A stretch of 64,000 nucleotides of DNA from Akkermansia muciniphila (GTDB lineage: Bacteria > Verrucomicrobiota > Verrucomicrobiia > Verrucomicrobiales > Akkermansiaceae): positions 17,791 through 81,790 of the forward strand of contig CANQLV010000013.1 of assembly GCA_947624785.1 (NCBI GenBank), read 5' to 3'. A program made the translations under genes and the position numbers. Below the pieces are notes generated by a model. The model saw nothing but the letters and a program-made list of their open reading frames with translations, did not search any database and had not been told where the DNA came from. Below, one piece after another: positions 48,023 to 57,800 of this stretch. Each line of letters begins with the position of its first letter. Position 1 is the stretch's first letter.

Positions 48023-49906
48023 ATGAATAAGCCTTTTCACGCCTTCTGCATCGCCTCCACCCAGTCCGGGGGAGGCAAGACCACGGTATCCCTCGCCCTG
48101 ATGGCGGCGCTCTCCGTCCGGGGATTACGCGTGCAGGCCTTCAAGTGCGGTCCGGACTACATTGACCCCTCCTTCCACCGGCAGGCGACGGGATTGCCTT
48201 CCTTCAATCTGGACACGTGGATGATGGGGAAAAACGGAGTCCGCACCCAATGGGCGCGGCACGCCTCCTGCGCGGACATCGCCATTTGTGAGGGGGTCAT
48301 GGGCCTCTTTGACGCCAGATCGCCGGAAAGCCTGGAAGGAAGCACGGCGGACTGCGCCCTTACGCTTGGCCTCCCCGTCCTGCTGGTGGTTCAGGCGCGG
48401 GGCATGGCGGGGTCCATTTCCGCCGTCGTCTGCGGCTTCTCCCAACACCATCCCGGCCTGAACATCGCGGGCGTGATTGCCAACGGCGTGGGAAGCGCCG
48501 CGCATGCGGACCTTCTGCGCCGGGCGCTGGACCGCCACGGCATGCCGCCGCTGGTGGCGGCGTTCCCCAACAACTCGGAGTGGACGCTCCCGGAACGGCA
48601 GCTGGGCCTTGTTCCCGCAGAAGAGGAGGCCCGGCAGCAATCCTGGTTCCACCGGATGGCGGCGGAAACGGAAAAGCGCGTCAACTGGGAACTGCTGATG
48701 AACATCACGGAAAGCAGACGTCCGGAGCCGCTGAAAGTTCCCCTGCCGTCCGCTCCTTCCCGCGGGATTCTGGCCGCAGCCCGAGACAATGCCTTCTGCT
48801 TTTACTACGAGGACAACCTGGAACGGCTGAGGCAAACGGGCTGGGACATCACCTGCTTTTCTCCGCTGGAAGACGCGGCCCTGCCGGAAGGTGCCAAAGC
48901 CCTTTACCTGGGAGGCGGCTATCCGGAAATCTTCGCGGACCGATTGGAAGGCAATGAAGCCATGCGGAAGGCCATCCTGGACTTTGCCCGGAACGGCGGA
49001 GAAATCTTTGCGGAATGCGGGGGGTACATGTACCTCTGCAAGGAACTGGTGCTCCCCGACGGAACACGCAGGAACATGTGCGGCGTCATTGACGGAACGG
49101 CCCAGATGGGACAAAAGCTCCGTTCCCTGGGATACCGGGAAGCCGTAATGGAAACGGAAGCCCCGTTCGGCCTGCCTTCCACCCGCATCCGCGGCCATGA
49201 ATTCCATTGGTCCCGAATTGAACTGAACCGGCCCTACCCGCCCCTTTACACAGTGGCGGACAAGAATGGAAATACGAGCCGGGAAGGCGTGGCGGATAAA
49301 AACGTGAAAGCCGGCTACGTCCACCTGTACTGGGGAACGGAAATCCCGGACCACCTGCAGGAGCCCGAGCCGGGGCTGGGGCGCGTCATCCTGCTCAACG
49401 GAGCCTCCAGCGCGGGAAAGAGCACGCTGGCCCGGACCATGCAGCGCCTGATGAAGGAGGAGGCCATGATTTTCTCCATGGATGACTATCTGGCCATGAG
49501 CCGGGGAAGGCATGAAAACGCCCTGGACGCCGTCCGGGAAACCGGTCTGCCTTTCATTGAATCCTTCCACGCCGCCATTGCGGAGGCCGCGCGGAAAGGA
49601 GCCCTGGTCATCGTGGACCACGTCATCGGCGAATCCAGCGTTTGGGTCCGGGACCTGCTGAACCGCCTGAGCGGCATTCCCCGCTCCCTCGTCAGGGTGG
49701 AATGCCGTCAGGACATCCTGCTGGGGCGCGAGCGATGCCGTACCGACCGGACTCCCGATCCGGCCCACGCGGAACGCCAGCATGGAAGCATCCACCGTCA
49801 CTTTCCGCATGATTTATCCATAGACACCTCCGAAGCCACGCCCCAAGAATGCGCCATGGAACTTATCAACCGCCTGCCACGTGAATTCCTGATGCCGCAG
49901 GAATAG
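48023..49906 (+). CDS. cbiA: Cobyrinate a,c-diamide synthase fused to CPT-like kinase
   Basis: 627 residues. The first about 445 are CbiA, amidating the a and c side chains with glutamine and ATP: P-loop 'STQSGGGKTTVSLALMAAL', 'KCGPDYIDPSFHRQAT', and a glutaminase part with 'YLGGGYPEIFADRLEGN' and nucleophile Cys about 331 in 'FAECGGYMYLC'. Residues about 450-625 are a second ATP-binding domain like chloramphenicol 3-O-phosphotransferase: Walker A 'ILLNGASSAGKSTLARTMQ', 'IFSMDDYLAMS', 'VIVDHVIGESSVWVRDLLN', and a lid-like 'GRERCRTDRTPDPAHAERQH'. I know of no common CbiA with such a tail. A kinase step in late B12 synthesis (the aminopropanol or cobinamide phosphate) is conceivable but unproved. 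The ATG at 48023 is used; the track start lies in cbiFGH. Confidence 0.9.
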   Translation: MNKPFHAFCIASTQSGGGKTTVSLALMAALSVRGLRVQAFKCGPDYIDPSFHRQATGLPSFNLDTWMMGKNGVRTQWARHASCADIAICEGVMGLFDARSPESLEGSTADCALTLGLPVLLVVQARGMAGSISAVVCGFSQHHPGLNIAGVIANGVGSAAHADLLRRALDRHGMPPLVAAFPNNSEWTLPERQLGLVPAEEEARQQSWFHRMAAETEKRVNWELLMNITESRRPEPLKVPLPSAPSRGILAAARDNAFCFYYEDNLERLRQTGWDITCFSPLEDAALPEGAKALYLGGGYPEIFADRLEGNEAMRKAILDFARNGGEIFAECGGYMYLCKELVLPDGTRRNMCGVIDGTAQMGQKLRSLGYREAVMETEAPFGLPSTRIRGHEFHWSRIELNRPYPPLYTVADKNGNTSREGVADKNVKAGYVHLYWGTEIPDHLQEPEPGLGRVILLNGASSAGKSTLARTMQRLMKEEAMIFSMDDYLAMSRGRHENALDAVRETGLPFIESFHAAIAEAARKGALVIVDHVIGESSVWVRDLLNRLSGIPRSLVRVECRQDILLGRERCRTDRTPDPAHAERQHGSIHRHFPHDLSIDTSEATPQECAMELINRLPREFLMPQE

Positions 49907-49966
49907 ATATGGAACCTCCGGGCAAGGAGAAACAGGTTATTCCATGGGAGAAGAAGAAAGAAAATC

Positions 49967-50494
49967 CTAAAACTCCACCTTCCGCTGCGCCTTGATCCCC
50001 TGCTGGAAGGCATGTTTGACGCATTCAATCCGGCTCACGGTATCAGCCATGGCGGCAACTTCCCCAGGGGCATCCCGGCCTGTCAGCACCACCACCTTTC
50101 CGGGAGCGGTTCTTTTCAGCGCATCCACGACTTCCTCAACAGGGATGAATCCATAATTCAGAGGGTAAAAAATCTCGTCCAGAATCACGGTTCCCACGGA
50201 TTCGTCCTCCAGCCTCTGCCGGGCCAGCCGCCACCCGTCACGGGCGGCGGAAGCATGGCGTTCACGGGATTTTTCATCCCTAGCGCGGCCCGTAAACCCG
50301 GCGCCGGAACACACCACCTCCGCATTCGGAAACTGCCGGAGGGCCACAACCTCCCCATAGGAACCGTCGTGCTTGATAAACTGAACCACGGCCACTTTCC
50401 CGCCATGCCCCAAAGCGCGCAGGGCCATGCCGAAGGCGGAAGTCGTCTTTCCCTTGCCGGGCCCGGTCAGAACAAGAATGCGGGAGCCTTTCAT
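49967..50494 (-). CDS. cobO: Cob(I)yrinic acid a,c-diamide adenosyltransferase
   Basis: A 175-residue CobA/CobO/BtuR-type enzyme that adenosylates corrinoids using ATP. The P-loop 'LVLTGPGKGKTTSAFGMAL', 'KVAVVQFIKHDGSYGE', 'GTVILDEIFYPLNYGFIPVE' and 'VVLTGRDAPGEV' are family motifs. The start MKGSRILV is chosen over the tracked start 12 codons earlier. It converges with the CbiA gene, so it is transcribed separately from the operon even though it serves the same pathway. No riboswitch seen in front of it. Confidence 0.95.
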   Translation of the reverse strand: MKGSRILVLTGPGKGKTTSAFGMALRALGHGGKVAVVQFIKHDGSYGEVVALRQFPNAEVVCSGAGFTGRARDEKSRERHASAARDGWRLARQRLEDESVGTVILDEIFYPLNYGFIPVEEVVDALKRTAPGKVVVLTGRDAPGEVAAMADTVSRIECVKHAFQQGIKAQRKVEF

Positions 50495-50735
50495 GCCCGG
50501 CATTATACAGGCCCCAAGGGTAATACCCAACCCAAATTCCCATGGATCCCCGACGTAAAATGCACTACCAATCTCCGCATTCCACTGCTGTTCAGCGAAA
50601 AATCATTTCTCCCGGCAGCAGAAAAATTCATGAAGCACAGATTCTCATGCCATCTTCGCAAACCTATGGGCAGACGTGAATAGAGCTTTACACAACCGCC
50701 TTCTTCACGGTAGCTTATGCCCGCGCTTGTTGCAT

Positions 50736-50823
50736 GGAGAGATGGCAGAGCGGTTTAATGCAGCGGTCTTGAAAACCGCCGTGGGGCAACCCACCGTGGG
50801 TTCGAATCCCACTCTCTCCGCCA
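50736..50823 (+). tRNA. tRNA-Ser (anticodon UGA)
   Basis: Acceptor stem GGAGAGA/TCTCTCC closes the cloverleaf, with G and an encoded CCA at the 3' end. The anticodon stem GCGGT/ACCGC encloses CTTGAAA, anticodon TGA. A long variable arm (CCGTGGGGCAACCCACCG) identifies a serine tRNA, and GGTTCGAATCC is the T arm. Total 88 nt. It marks the edge between the B12 region and the glycosyltransferase cluster and could be an integration site. Confidence 0.96.
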
Positions 50824-51059
50824 TCCCTTAACTATTGATTGTTAAAGAATATTGAATAAATATCATTAGTTTCCCGGGAGGTTTATTACCGGCATTTCCT
50901 TTCCCTATTTGTCCTGTGGAGGTGTTCGTTTCCACAATATGTTATTAGGGAATAAAAAATTACGTCCGTGATTCCAACGGAGCGGCAGCGGCCTCGGCAA
51001 AGGCCGGGGCGGTTCTCCTATCCCCAAGGGGCATATAAGAGGGTTGCCCCCTGAAATTT
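50824..51059. other. Spacer between tRNA-Ser and glycosyltransferase operon
   Basis: About 236 bp without an ORF. It includes GC-rich short hairpins (for example CCCCAAGGGG near 51021) which may end the minus-strand operon, though none has a convincing T-run. I see no integrase gene and no second copy of the tRNA 3' end inside the window. Confidence 0.4.
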
Positions 51060-53969
51060 TTACCTATCTTCCATGATCCACGCGTTCAGATCGATATATT
51101 TCGGTGGGGAGGATTTCCCTTTCAAGTCGTCAAAACAGCAATCCGCCACGCGCTTGAATATTTCCGGATATTGCTGAATGAAGTTTTTCGCACTCTTGCA
51201 TTCATTTTTTTCCCCCCAGCCGCAGGGGGGCGAGAAATTGTAAATGGTCCGGAGAGAATGAAGGAGATTGTCTTCCATTTGTTCCTGTTTACTGTTGCTT
51301 ATATGAAAAGCGTACGCACAAGTACCTATTCCTTGCGCCCGATTTTCCTTAAGCAGCAACGACGGATCGATCCGGAGACGTTTTTCTTGAGGACAGTTTT
51401 CCTCTGTGCACCGGCTTTCCCGGCCGACGTTCCACGGCATTCCGAGAATTCCGGTCCGGACGGAAGGATAGCGTTTTTTAATGCCTGAAGCGAGAAGAAG
51501 GCAGGCAACGGCTTCTTCCACCCTCCCTGCCAGGAGGATGCGCTTTGCGTGCGGAGTGGCGGCGAGAAATTCAAGGATATCCCGTCTCATGTTGTCCAAA
51601 TGGTCTTCCAGGTTCCAGGAAGAATAACGGATAAGAACAACGGGACGCCCCGTTGAATGCAGCCACGGTTTTTCCGGGGAGCCGCAGAGAGCAATGACAT
51701 ATTCATCCGCAATACAGGAGTCCGGCGCCATGAATGAATAGGAAGAGAACCAGTACTTCCCGTCCTCTCTGTGAAGAAAGGTTTCCTTTCCCCAGTAATC
51801 CCAGCCTATGACGAGTTTTTTGTCCGTGTATTCCAGGATTTCGCCTCCATCGTTGCAATTTAAACGCCTTCCCCTGTTTCCCGTGATGCACAAGCCATCC
51901 GTCCAGTCCTGCTGGCGCAAATGAATAATGGAGGAGGCACGGGAAGGAGATTGGACGGAGGCGGTTTCTTCCTCCTTCCGTAAACGGTAGGCGCCTTCTT
52001 CCATTTTCGTAAAGGTTTCCACGCCCCATTTATCCCATTTCAATGTGATTTCCACTCCGGTCAGAGACAGCACGTCGGCTTCATCCCGAGGTCCGTCCAA
52101 GCGAATGGCCCGTCCATTGCTGATTTTCACGCATCCTTTCCAGTCAGAATGGATGATGTCCACGAGGTGTTCATCATTCCCGGCATCCGTAGAAACACCG
52201 TTCTGCATTTTCCGGAATTCCTCGGAAACAGTACCTCCCCGCATGATGGAAGCATTGCTTTTCTGCATAATCAGATGGCTGTGAATTCCCCGCTTTTTCA
52301 GATAGGGCGCTATGTCAGCACAGCCATGCTCCAGCATGACGGTCTGGAACAGCTGGTCTTCCGCAAAGCCAAATTGATAGAATCCCGTTTGCCTTAAACA
52401 ACGGTACATGGCTTCCTTCATAGCCGCGCAGTCGGTTTCCCACGCCAGCAGATCCTCCATGACCCGCCGCGACATGACTTGAGCCGGCCCCAGGGCCAGC
52501 AGGAAGGATTTTTCCAGATAAGGGTATCCCTCATGCCGTTTCAGCCACAGGCCCTCCCCACAGTGGCAGCTTGAATAACCATCGGGCAACAGGGCATGAA
52601 AATCGGCAATATGCCGGAAGTAGTCCGGGTCATAGAAGTCATCATCGTCAATCTTGGCAAAAAGGTCATAGGATGAAATATCCAGCCCACGGACGGTATC
52701 CAAGAAGTTGGTAAGCTGGTTTCTGTTAGGGTAAAGGCGCAGCGTCACTCTTCCGGCGTCAATGAACGGCTGCACATGGGGAAGCAGAACCCTGCGGACC
52801 GTTTCAGCCGAAATTCCCTTAACTGCTGCAAATACATGCAGATGGGGATAGCTCTGGTTCATCATGCAGAGAATTTGGCGAAGGAGGTCTTCCACCCTCT
52901 TATATGATGCAATGCATGCCGCCATATTGAATGGCCGTCCAAGCGGCCTTTTCTCAGAAGGAGAAACAGTTTCCGAAACCGTCCATGGTTTCCCATCGTC
53001 ATACCGCGGCATCAAAATTTCCTCATGAAGCAACGGTTCATTTTTTCCCTCCACGGAGGCAGGCTGCCGCCCGGCATTTCCCTCCCTGAAAATTTTCTTT
53101 AAAAACAAGGCAGCTTCATCCAGCAGCCCGTCCACGCCGATCTGCCCCTGGTCAAACAAGGGGCCGCTGAAGTAGGAGAGGTATTCGTCAACATTCCTGT
53201 CCAGGTGCTCCACATACCGGACCAGTTCCGCATGATTGCGAAAATCACGGGCGTTGATGAACCGCCCGGGGTTAAATTCGCGGCAGGCATCCGGCGCTCC
53301 CCAGTAAACGGGCAGGCTTCCGGCAGCAAAGGCATCCGTCAGTTTTTGCGTTACGTAACCGGGGGCAGCATGGTTTTCAAACGCTATGGTGAATTTGTAC
53401 CGGGAGCAGAATTCGACTTTGTCTTTGACGACGATGCCCGTGTTGTTCAGAAGCCGGCCGGAACTGTCTACGTATTTGTATTGGGAAAGAGTTTCCAAAA
53501 AATGGACGGCTTCCCGGAATTCTCCTCCGGAATAGACGAAATTACAGAATTTTTCATGCCGGTTAACAATATCCCCTGGTACGGAGGAGTATTGTTCAAT
53601 GTGGCCCGTCCTGCGGATATAGCCGGTATTTAACCACGCAGGAAAACGAAAATGACGCCCCCCGGAAAGAGTTCCATCTCTCAGGCTTGTCAGGGAATAG
53701 GAGCCTTTCCTCCAGCGCGGCAAAACAGGTTCTTCCGTATAAAACAGACGAGGACCTTTAAAGGAATGCGCGGCATTTCCAAAGATTGAATAAATCAGCA
53801 AGTCGGCGCTGGCCAGGTCATCCACAAAAACAGCGCCCAAACGTTCTTTCAAGATCAGGCCCAGAATGTGGTTTTGCGGTTTAAATCCGGATTCAAAGTC
53901 GGTAAAAGCTATGCGAGCGGGAGAGTCCATCCGGGGGGGGGTAAGATAAAAGTTTTTCCGAGAAAACAC
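51060..53969 (-). CDS. GT10 fucosyltransferase fused to GT2 and two KWDxWG modules
   Basis: 969 residues in four parts. 1-310: GT10-like (Lewis-type alpha-1,3/4-fucosyltransferase), with the donor-binding signature 'IAFENHAAPGYVTQKLTDAF' and 'SLPVYWGAPDACREF'. 350-600: GT2-like, 'CIASYKRVEDLLRQILCMMN' and acidic motif 'LFAKIDDDDFYDPDYF'; this part is a close paralogue of that in the 58048 gene. 601-665 and 680-745: two copies of a module ending 'ITLKWDKWGVETF' / 'LVIGWDYWGKETF'. 750-960: a domain also ending the 54842 protein, not recognised. The likely start is GTG 53969 (AGGAAA upstream), so a C9 tract is translated at codons 10-13; a second start, ATG 53930, lies after it. It is last in a six-gene operon. 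Confidence 0.85.
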   Translation of the reverse strand: MFSRKNFYLTPPRMDSPARIAFTDFESGFKPQNHILGLILKERLGAVFVDDLASADLLIYSIFGNAAHSFKGPRLFYTEEPVLPRWRKGSYSLTSLRDGTLSGGRHFRFPAWLNTGYIRRTGHIEQYSSVPGDIVNRHEKFCNFVYSGGEFREAVHFLETLSQYKYVDSSGRLLNNTGIVVKDKVEFCSRYKFTIAFENHAAPGYVTQKLTDAFAAGSLPVYWGAPDACREFNPGRFINARDFRNHAELVRYVEHLDRNVDEYLSYFSGPLFDQGQIGVDGLLDEAALFLKKIFREGNAGRQPASVEGKNEPLLHEEILMPRYDDGKPWTVSETVSPSEKRPLGRPFNMAACIASYKRVEDLLRQILCMMNQSYPHLHVFAAVKGISAETVRRVLLPHVQPFIDAGRVTLRLYPNRNQLTNFLDTVRGLDISSYDLFAKIDDDDFYDPDYFRHIADFHALLPDGYSSCHCGEGLWLKRHEGYPYLEKSFLLALGPAQVMSRRVMEDLLAWETDCAAMKEAMYRCLRQTGFYQFGFAEDQLFQTVMLEHGCADIAPYLKKRGIHSHLIMQKSNASIMRGGTVSEEFRKMQNGVSTDAGNDEHLVDIIHSDWKGCVKISNGRAIRLDGPRDEADVLSLTGVEITLKWDKWGVETFTKMEEGAYRLRKEEETASVQSPSRASSIIHLRQQDWTDGLCITGNRGRRLNCNDGGEILEYTDKKLVIGWDYWGKETFLHREDGKYWFSSYSFMAPDSCIADEYVIALCGSPEKPWLHSTGRPVVLIRYSSWNLEDHLDNMRRDILEFLAATPHAKRILLAGRVEEAVACLLLASGIKKRYPSVRTGILGMPWNVGRESRCTEENCPQEKRLRIDPSLLLKENRAQGIGTCAYAFHISNSKQEQMEDNLLHSLRTIYNFSPPCGWGEKNECKSAKNFIQQYPEIFKRVADCCFDDLKGKSSPPKYIDLNAWIMEDR
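53933..53941 (-). repeat. Poly-C(9) tract near start of GT10 fusion gene
   Basis: Nine consecutive C on the coding strand, reading ACC CCC CCC CGG just before ATG 53930. It is the longest C/G homopolymer I saw in the window. Gain or loss of one base would put the upstream GTG start out of frame, as in phase-variable genes. Confidence 0.85.
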
Positions 53970-54001
53970 GCGGTTTCCTGTCTAACCGGCACCAAACGGA
54001 G

Positions 54002-54808
54002 CTAGTCCAGGAGGAGATGCGCATACGGGCTTTTTGCCTCCTGCAATAACGGCAGAATCCGGGAGAGAAAACACTCCCGCAGAGAGGGCCTTTGAGAAAG
54101 AGGGATGACTTCATCGTCATAAAATTCCCGGATGACATTCTTGTATTTAGCCGTTTTCATGAAGTGCATCCAACAGGCACCAGGATAAGGGGTCACCTGA
54201 GGATGAGCGGTTATATCCACTTCGTAAGGCGCCGCAATTCCAAAGCGGGGCAAGTTGTTCATGCCGCAGATGAGGGAGTCTCCGCCCCCATTTACAGGGT
54301 GAGGACCATAAATCATCAACCTTTGCTGATGAACCAGGGTATTGTACCCCCGGATGGAGACGCAATCCTCCGGACCGGATATCATTTGAAAGGCTGCTTC
54401 CAGTTCCCGGGTAAAGTAAATTTGATCGGCGTCTATTTTGGAAACGCAAAACAGCTGCCCTTCATAAAGACGGCGAATGAATTCCATGCCGAAATTCAAG
54501 TAGGTATCAATCCTGTTTTCCCGGGGAAGGCTCCTCAAGTCATTCACGGAATGAGGGGGAACGATATGATGCGGATAATGAAGAAAGCTGACCCGGCATT
54601 GGCAAGCGTTGAAAAGGTGATGTTCCCATTCCTTGACCAGGTCAATGCTGCGGTCATCCATATCCGCCCAGAGCACCACAACGTGGTCCAGAACGGGAGC
54701 TACGCTCAACAGACATGGGATAACGGCGTTTTCTTCATTAAGAACACGGAGAAAACCTATCCGTTTCATGCTTTCGGGCATTTTTGTTTTTTGTGATTCG
54801 CATTCCAT
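54002..54808 (-). CDS. Putative GT2-like glycosyltransferase
   Basis: A 268-residue protein with the plan of a short glycosyltransferase: 'KRIGFLRVLNEENAVIPCLL', a DxD-type 'ADMDDRSIDLVKEWE', and 'LFCVSKIDADQIYFTREL' (DAD). The 'HPQVTPYPGACWMHFMK' segment is likely in the acceptor half. I cannot name a CAZy family with confidence. Three Met codons (1, 10, 15) are possible starts; Met15 (MKRIGF, 54766) follows CCCGAAAGC. It lies 33 bp after the 54842 gene and 32 bp before the GT10-GT2 gene in the same operon. Confidence 0.7.
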   Translation of the reverse strand: MECESQKTKMPESMKRIGFLRVLNEENAVIPCLLSVAPVLDHVVVLWADMDDRSIDLVKEWEHHLFNACQCRVSFLHYPHHIVPPHSVNDLRSLPRENRIDTYLNFGMEFIRRLYEGQLFCVSKIDADQIYFTRELEAAFQMISGPEDCVSIRGYNTLVHQQRLMIYGPHPVNGGGDSLICGMNNLPRFGIAAPYEVDITAHPQVTPYPGACWMHFMKTAKYKNVIREFYDDEVIPLSQRPSLRECFLSRILPLLQEAKSPYAHLLLD

Positions 54809-54841
54809 TTTTTTGATTAGGTATTTTTAGTTATGGAGCGC

Positions 54842-57800
54842 CTAGGCGGATATACGCAGATTTCTCCTCACCTCATGATTCCCGCTTTCCGTTTTCATCA
54901 TCCGGAACATTTCCTCAATCCAGGATTGAACCAATGCCGGCTTTTCCTTGACCAGATGTACGATTTTTCCGTGAACAACAGTATAATGTTCCTTGCTGCC
55001 AGCCGGGTGGGCATATGTTTTCAGAAGGTAAGGAGCCAATCTGTTCGTTGCTTCTTCATCAAGAGTCCAATGTTGATTGGTACTGTAAAAGGCAAACAAA
55101 CAAAGTCCGGAGGATTCCGGCTGCCGGAGCAGTTGGAGAGGATCTCCATAACGCTCCAAAAGATTGTTGAACGGTCTTTTTTCCCTTATCTGTTCATGAG
55201 ATGGGGAAACTTTTATTCCCCGGTATACAGGAGACTTCCCACTAAAATCCACCGTCCATGGGCACCCCCACACTCCAATATGAAGATGGGGAAAGTCCTT
55301 TTTCAATCGCTGCGCCAGAATAAGGGCAGCAAACGCATCCTTGCAAATACCCATCAGCAGGACGGATTGAAGCCGGGGCATTTTTCGTACCCCTTTTTCA
55401 ATATCACGATACATGCGTTCCAGCAGCAGCAATCCCTCCCATTGATGATACCTCATGCCGATAAAAGGACGGCTGGAATGCCGGAACACGGAGTTATTAC
55501 CGTCATACGGGTTGATGAGCAATTCCACCGCGTATTTGTTCACTTCATTGATAGTGGAAGAATAATGATAGTCAAGGTACCGATATTTTCCCTCTTCCAT
55601 CTTCAGAAACTCTTCAGTTCCCCAGTTATCCCATTTAAGAACGAGCTTGCTTTCATCATGTTGAAGTATGGTTGCGTGGTCATTGCGGTGAAGCCTTCGC
55701 CCCCGTTTTTCAGTCATCTGAAATTGGTCCGTCCACTGAGGATGGCTGATGAGAATGGTGTCCACGGGAACCATGTCCGGTGAGGAGCCATTATCCTGGG
55801 AAGAAACCGGAAGCGCCGGGGTGGAGTAATGAAATTCACCGGCGGCATCTTCCAGAATGGGAATGACTCTTCCGCTGTCAATAAGGGACTGCATGTAGGC
55901 ATTTTCCGTTGGCGCATGATGCTTTGAAGAACCCGCGGCCCTCAGGTTCATATCCGTATCTCCCAGATAGTAAAGCTGGGCTTCAGGGAATAAATAGTCC
56001 GCCAGACAAAGCGCTTTGCTCAACGTGGTAAAATTGCCCGTGCTGCGGTGAACTTCTCCCGGCATGAATTTCCAGTTTTCCAGCCTTTCCCTGCAGGCAA
56101 ATTCATTGGAATAGCCCAATTCTTCATTGTTGAAGTAAATTTCCGGGACTCCGCGTAAAATTTCCATATGCCTTTCCTTAGGAGAAAAAGCCAGGTATCC
56201 GGGGAAGCATGAAACAAGAACAATATCCGTCCTTTTTCCCGCCAGGCCGGAATTCAAATTATCCATTTTGCTGATTCTCATTACTTTATCGCAAGAGTCG
56301 ACAAACGAGGAATAGTTGCGTTTCAAATCACGTTTATTTGAGACGATGCAAATACGTTTTTTATGCCCTTCTGAAGCCAGAAAACATTGACAGTCTTTAA
56401 ATTCACCCAACCGTGACAAGACTTTCCATTCCTCTTCCGTATCAATTTGCAGACAGCAGGGAAAATCGTTGGGATAGGGGCACGAGCCGTCATCAAACAT
56501 CGTACCTGATTCCAGAAATTTTTTCCGGGTAACAACATTAATATTTCCGTCAAAAAAATAGAAAAATTTCTTGGCGTCCTGTTCCCGATGCGCCAGATGA
56601 AAATGTCCCTCCAGATGACCAATCATTTTGGTTTTGCGGGCTGTGTAGGCGGATTGAATGATCCCTTTTTCCATGTCTTCCGCCATTTGGCGCAACAGTC
56701 CCCGACGGCGGAAGGGAGAAGTCGGCTGAAGTACGGCGAACATGTCACAGGAGAAACGGGCCAATACCTGGCGTACGCAATTTTCCATTCGACGGTCGTC
56801 CACCGTCTCCCGGAAGCACTGGATGCCTTCCCGACGGCAGCGTTCCATCACTTCTTCACTGTCCGTACTGACAACCGGAACAAATCCTTCCTGGAGGGCA
56901 TAGGAAACGGAATATAGGAACAGGGGCCTTCCATTCAACAGGCGCCTGTTTTTATGCGGACAGCGCTCCGAATGTTTTTTAGCCGGAATAATGGCCAGCT
57001 TGCGGATGAATTGGGAAGCCGTGTCCTTCCCTTCCGGACAAAACACGGGGAACGGAGTTTCCTTTATCGATTGGGGCAGCAGAAGTTCCGCCTTTCCCGT
57101 CCATTGTTTTCCGTCATCATGACGGGACATGACGGGATAGCCGTGATGCAGACGGCAAGCCGCCGTACGCGGCCTGCCAGTCCGGCATATATTCCCGCCG
57201 CATGAAATCATGGAAAAGAATTCTGTCAAACGGTTCACATATTCTCCGATGTCCGGCTGGCCCGGGACAAAAAGGGGACCGTCCATATAACTGAGGTAAA
57301 GGTCTTCATCCTGATCAAGACGAATCACATATTCAGCCACGGCCTCCGGGGTGGAAAAATCCGCGGCATCGACGAACCGGGATGGATTGGCCTCCATTCC
57401 TGCATCGGGGGCTCCCCAATAAATGGGAAGGGAAAGAGCGGCAAGAGAATCAAATAGTTTTTCAGTTACGTAACCGGCAGCCGGATAGTTTTCAAAGGCA
57501 ATCGTGAATTTGCAGGAAGAGCAGAAAGCTATTTTATCCCGAACGCAGGAGCCCATGTTGTTCATGACCATCCCGCCGCAATCTACATGCTTGTACCGGG
57601 AAAGCAGGCGCAGGAAATGAATTCTTTCCGGAGCATTCCCATTGGAATATATAAAGTTGCAAAACCGGGTATGCCTGGACAGGAGGGACTTTCTATCTTT
57701 GGAGTATTGCTCTACTTTTCCCGTTCTCCTGACAGGGCCATTGTTCATCCAGCAGGGCATCCTCAAATGGCATTCGGGATAGGGAATATCCTCCCTCATG

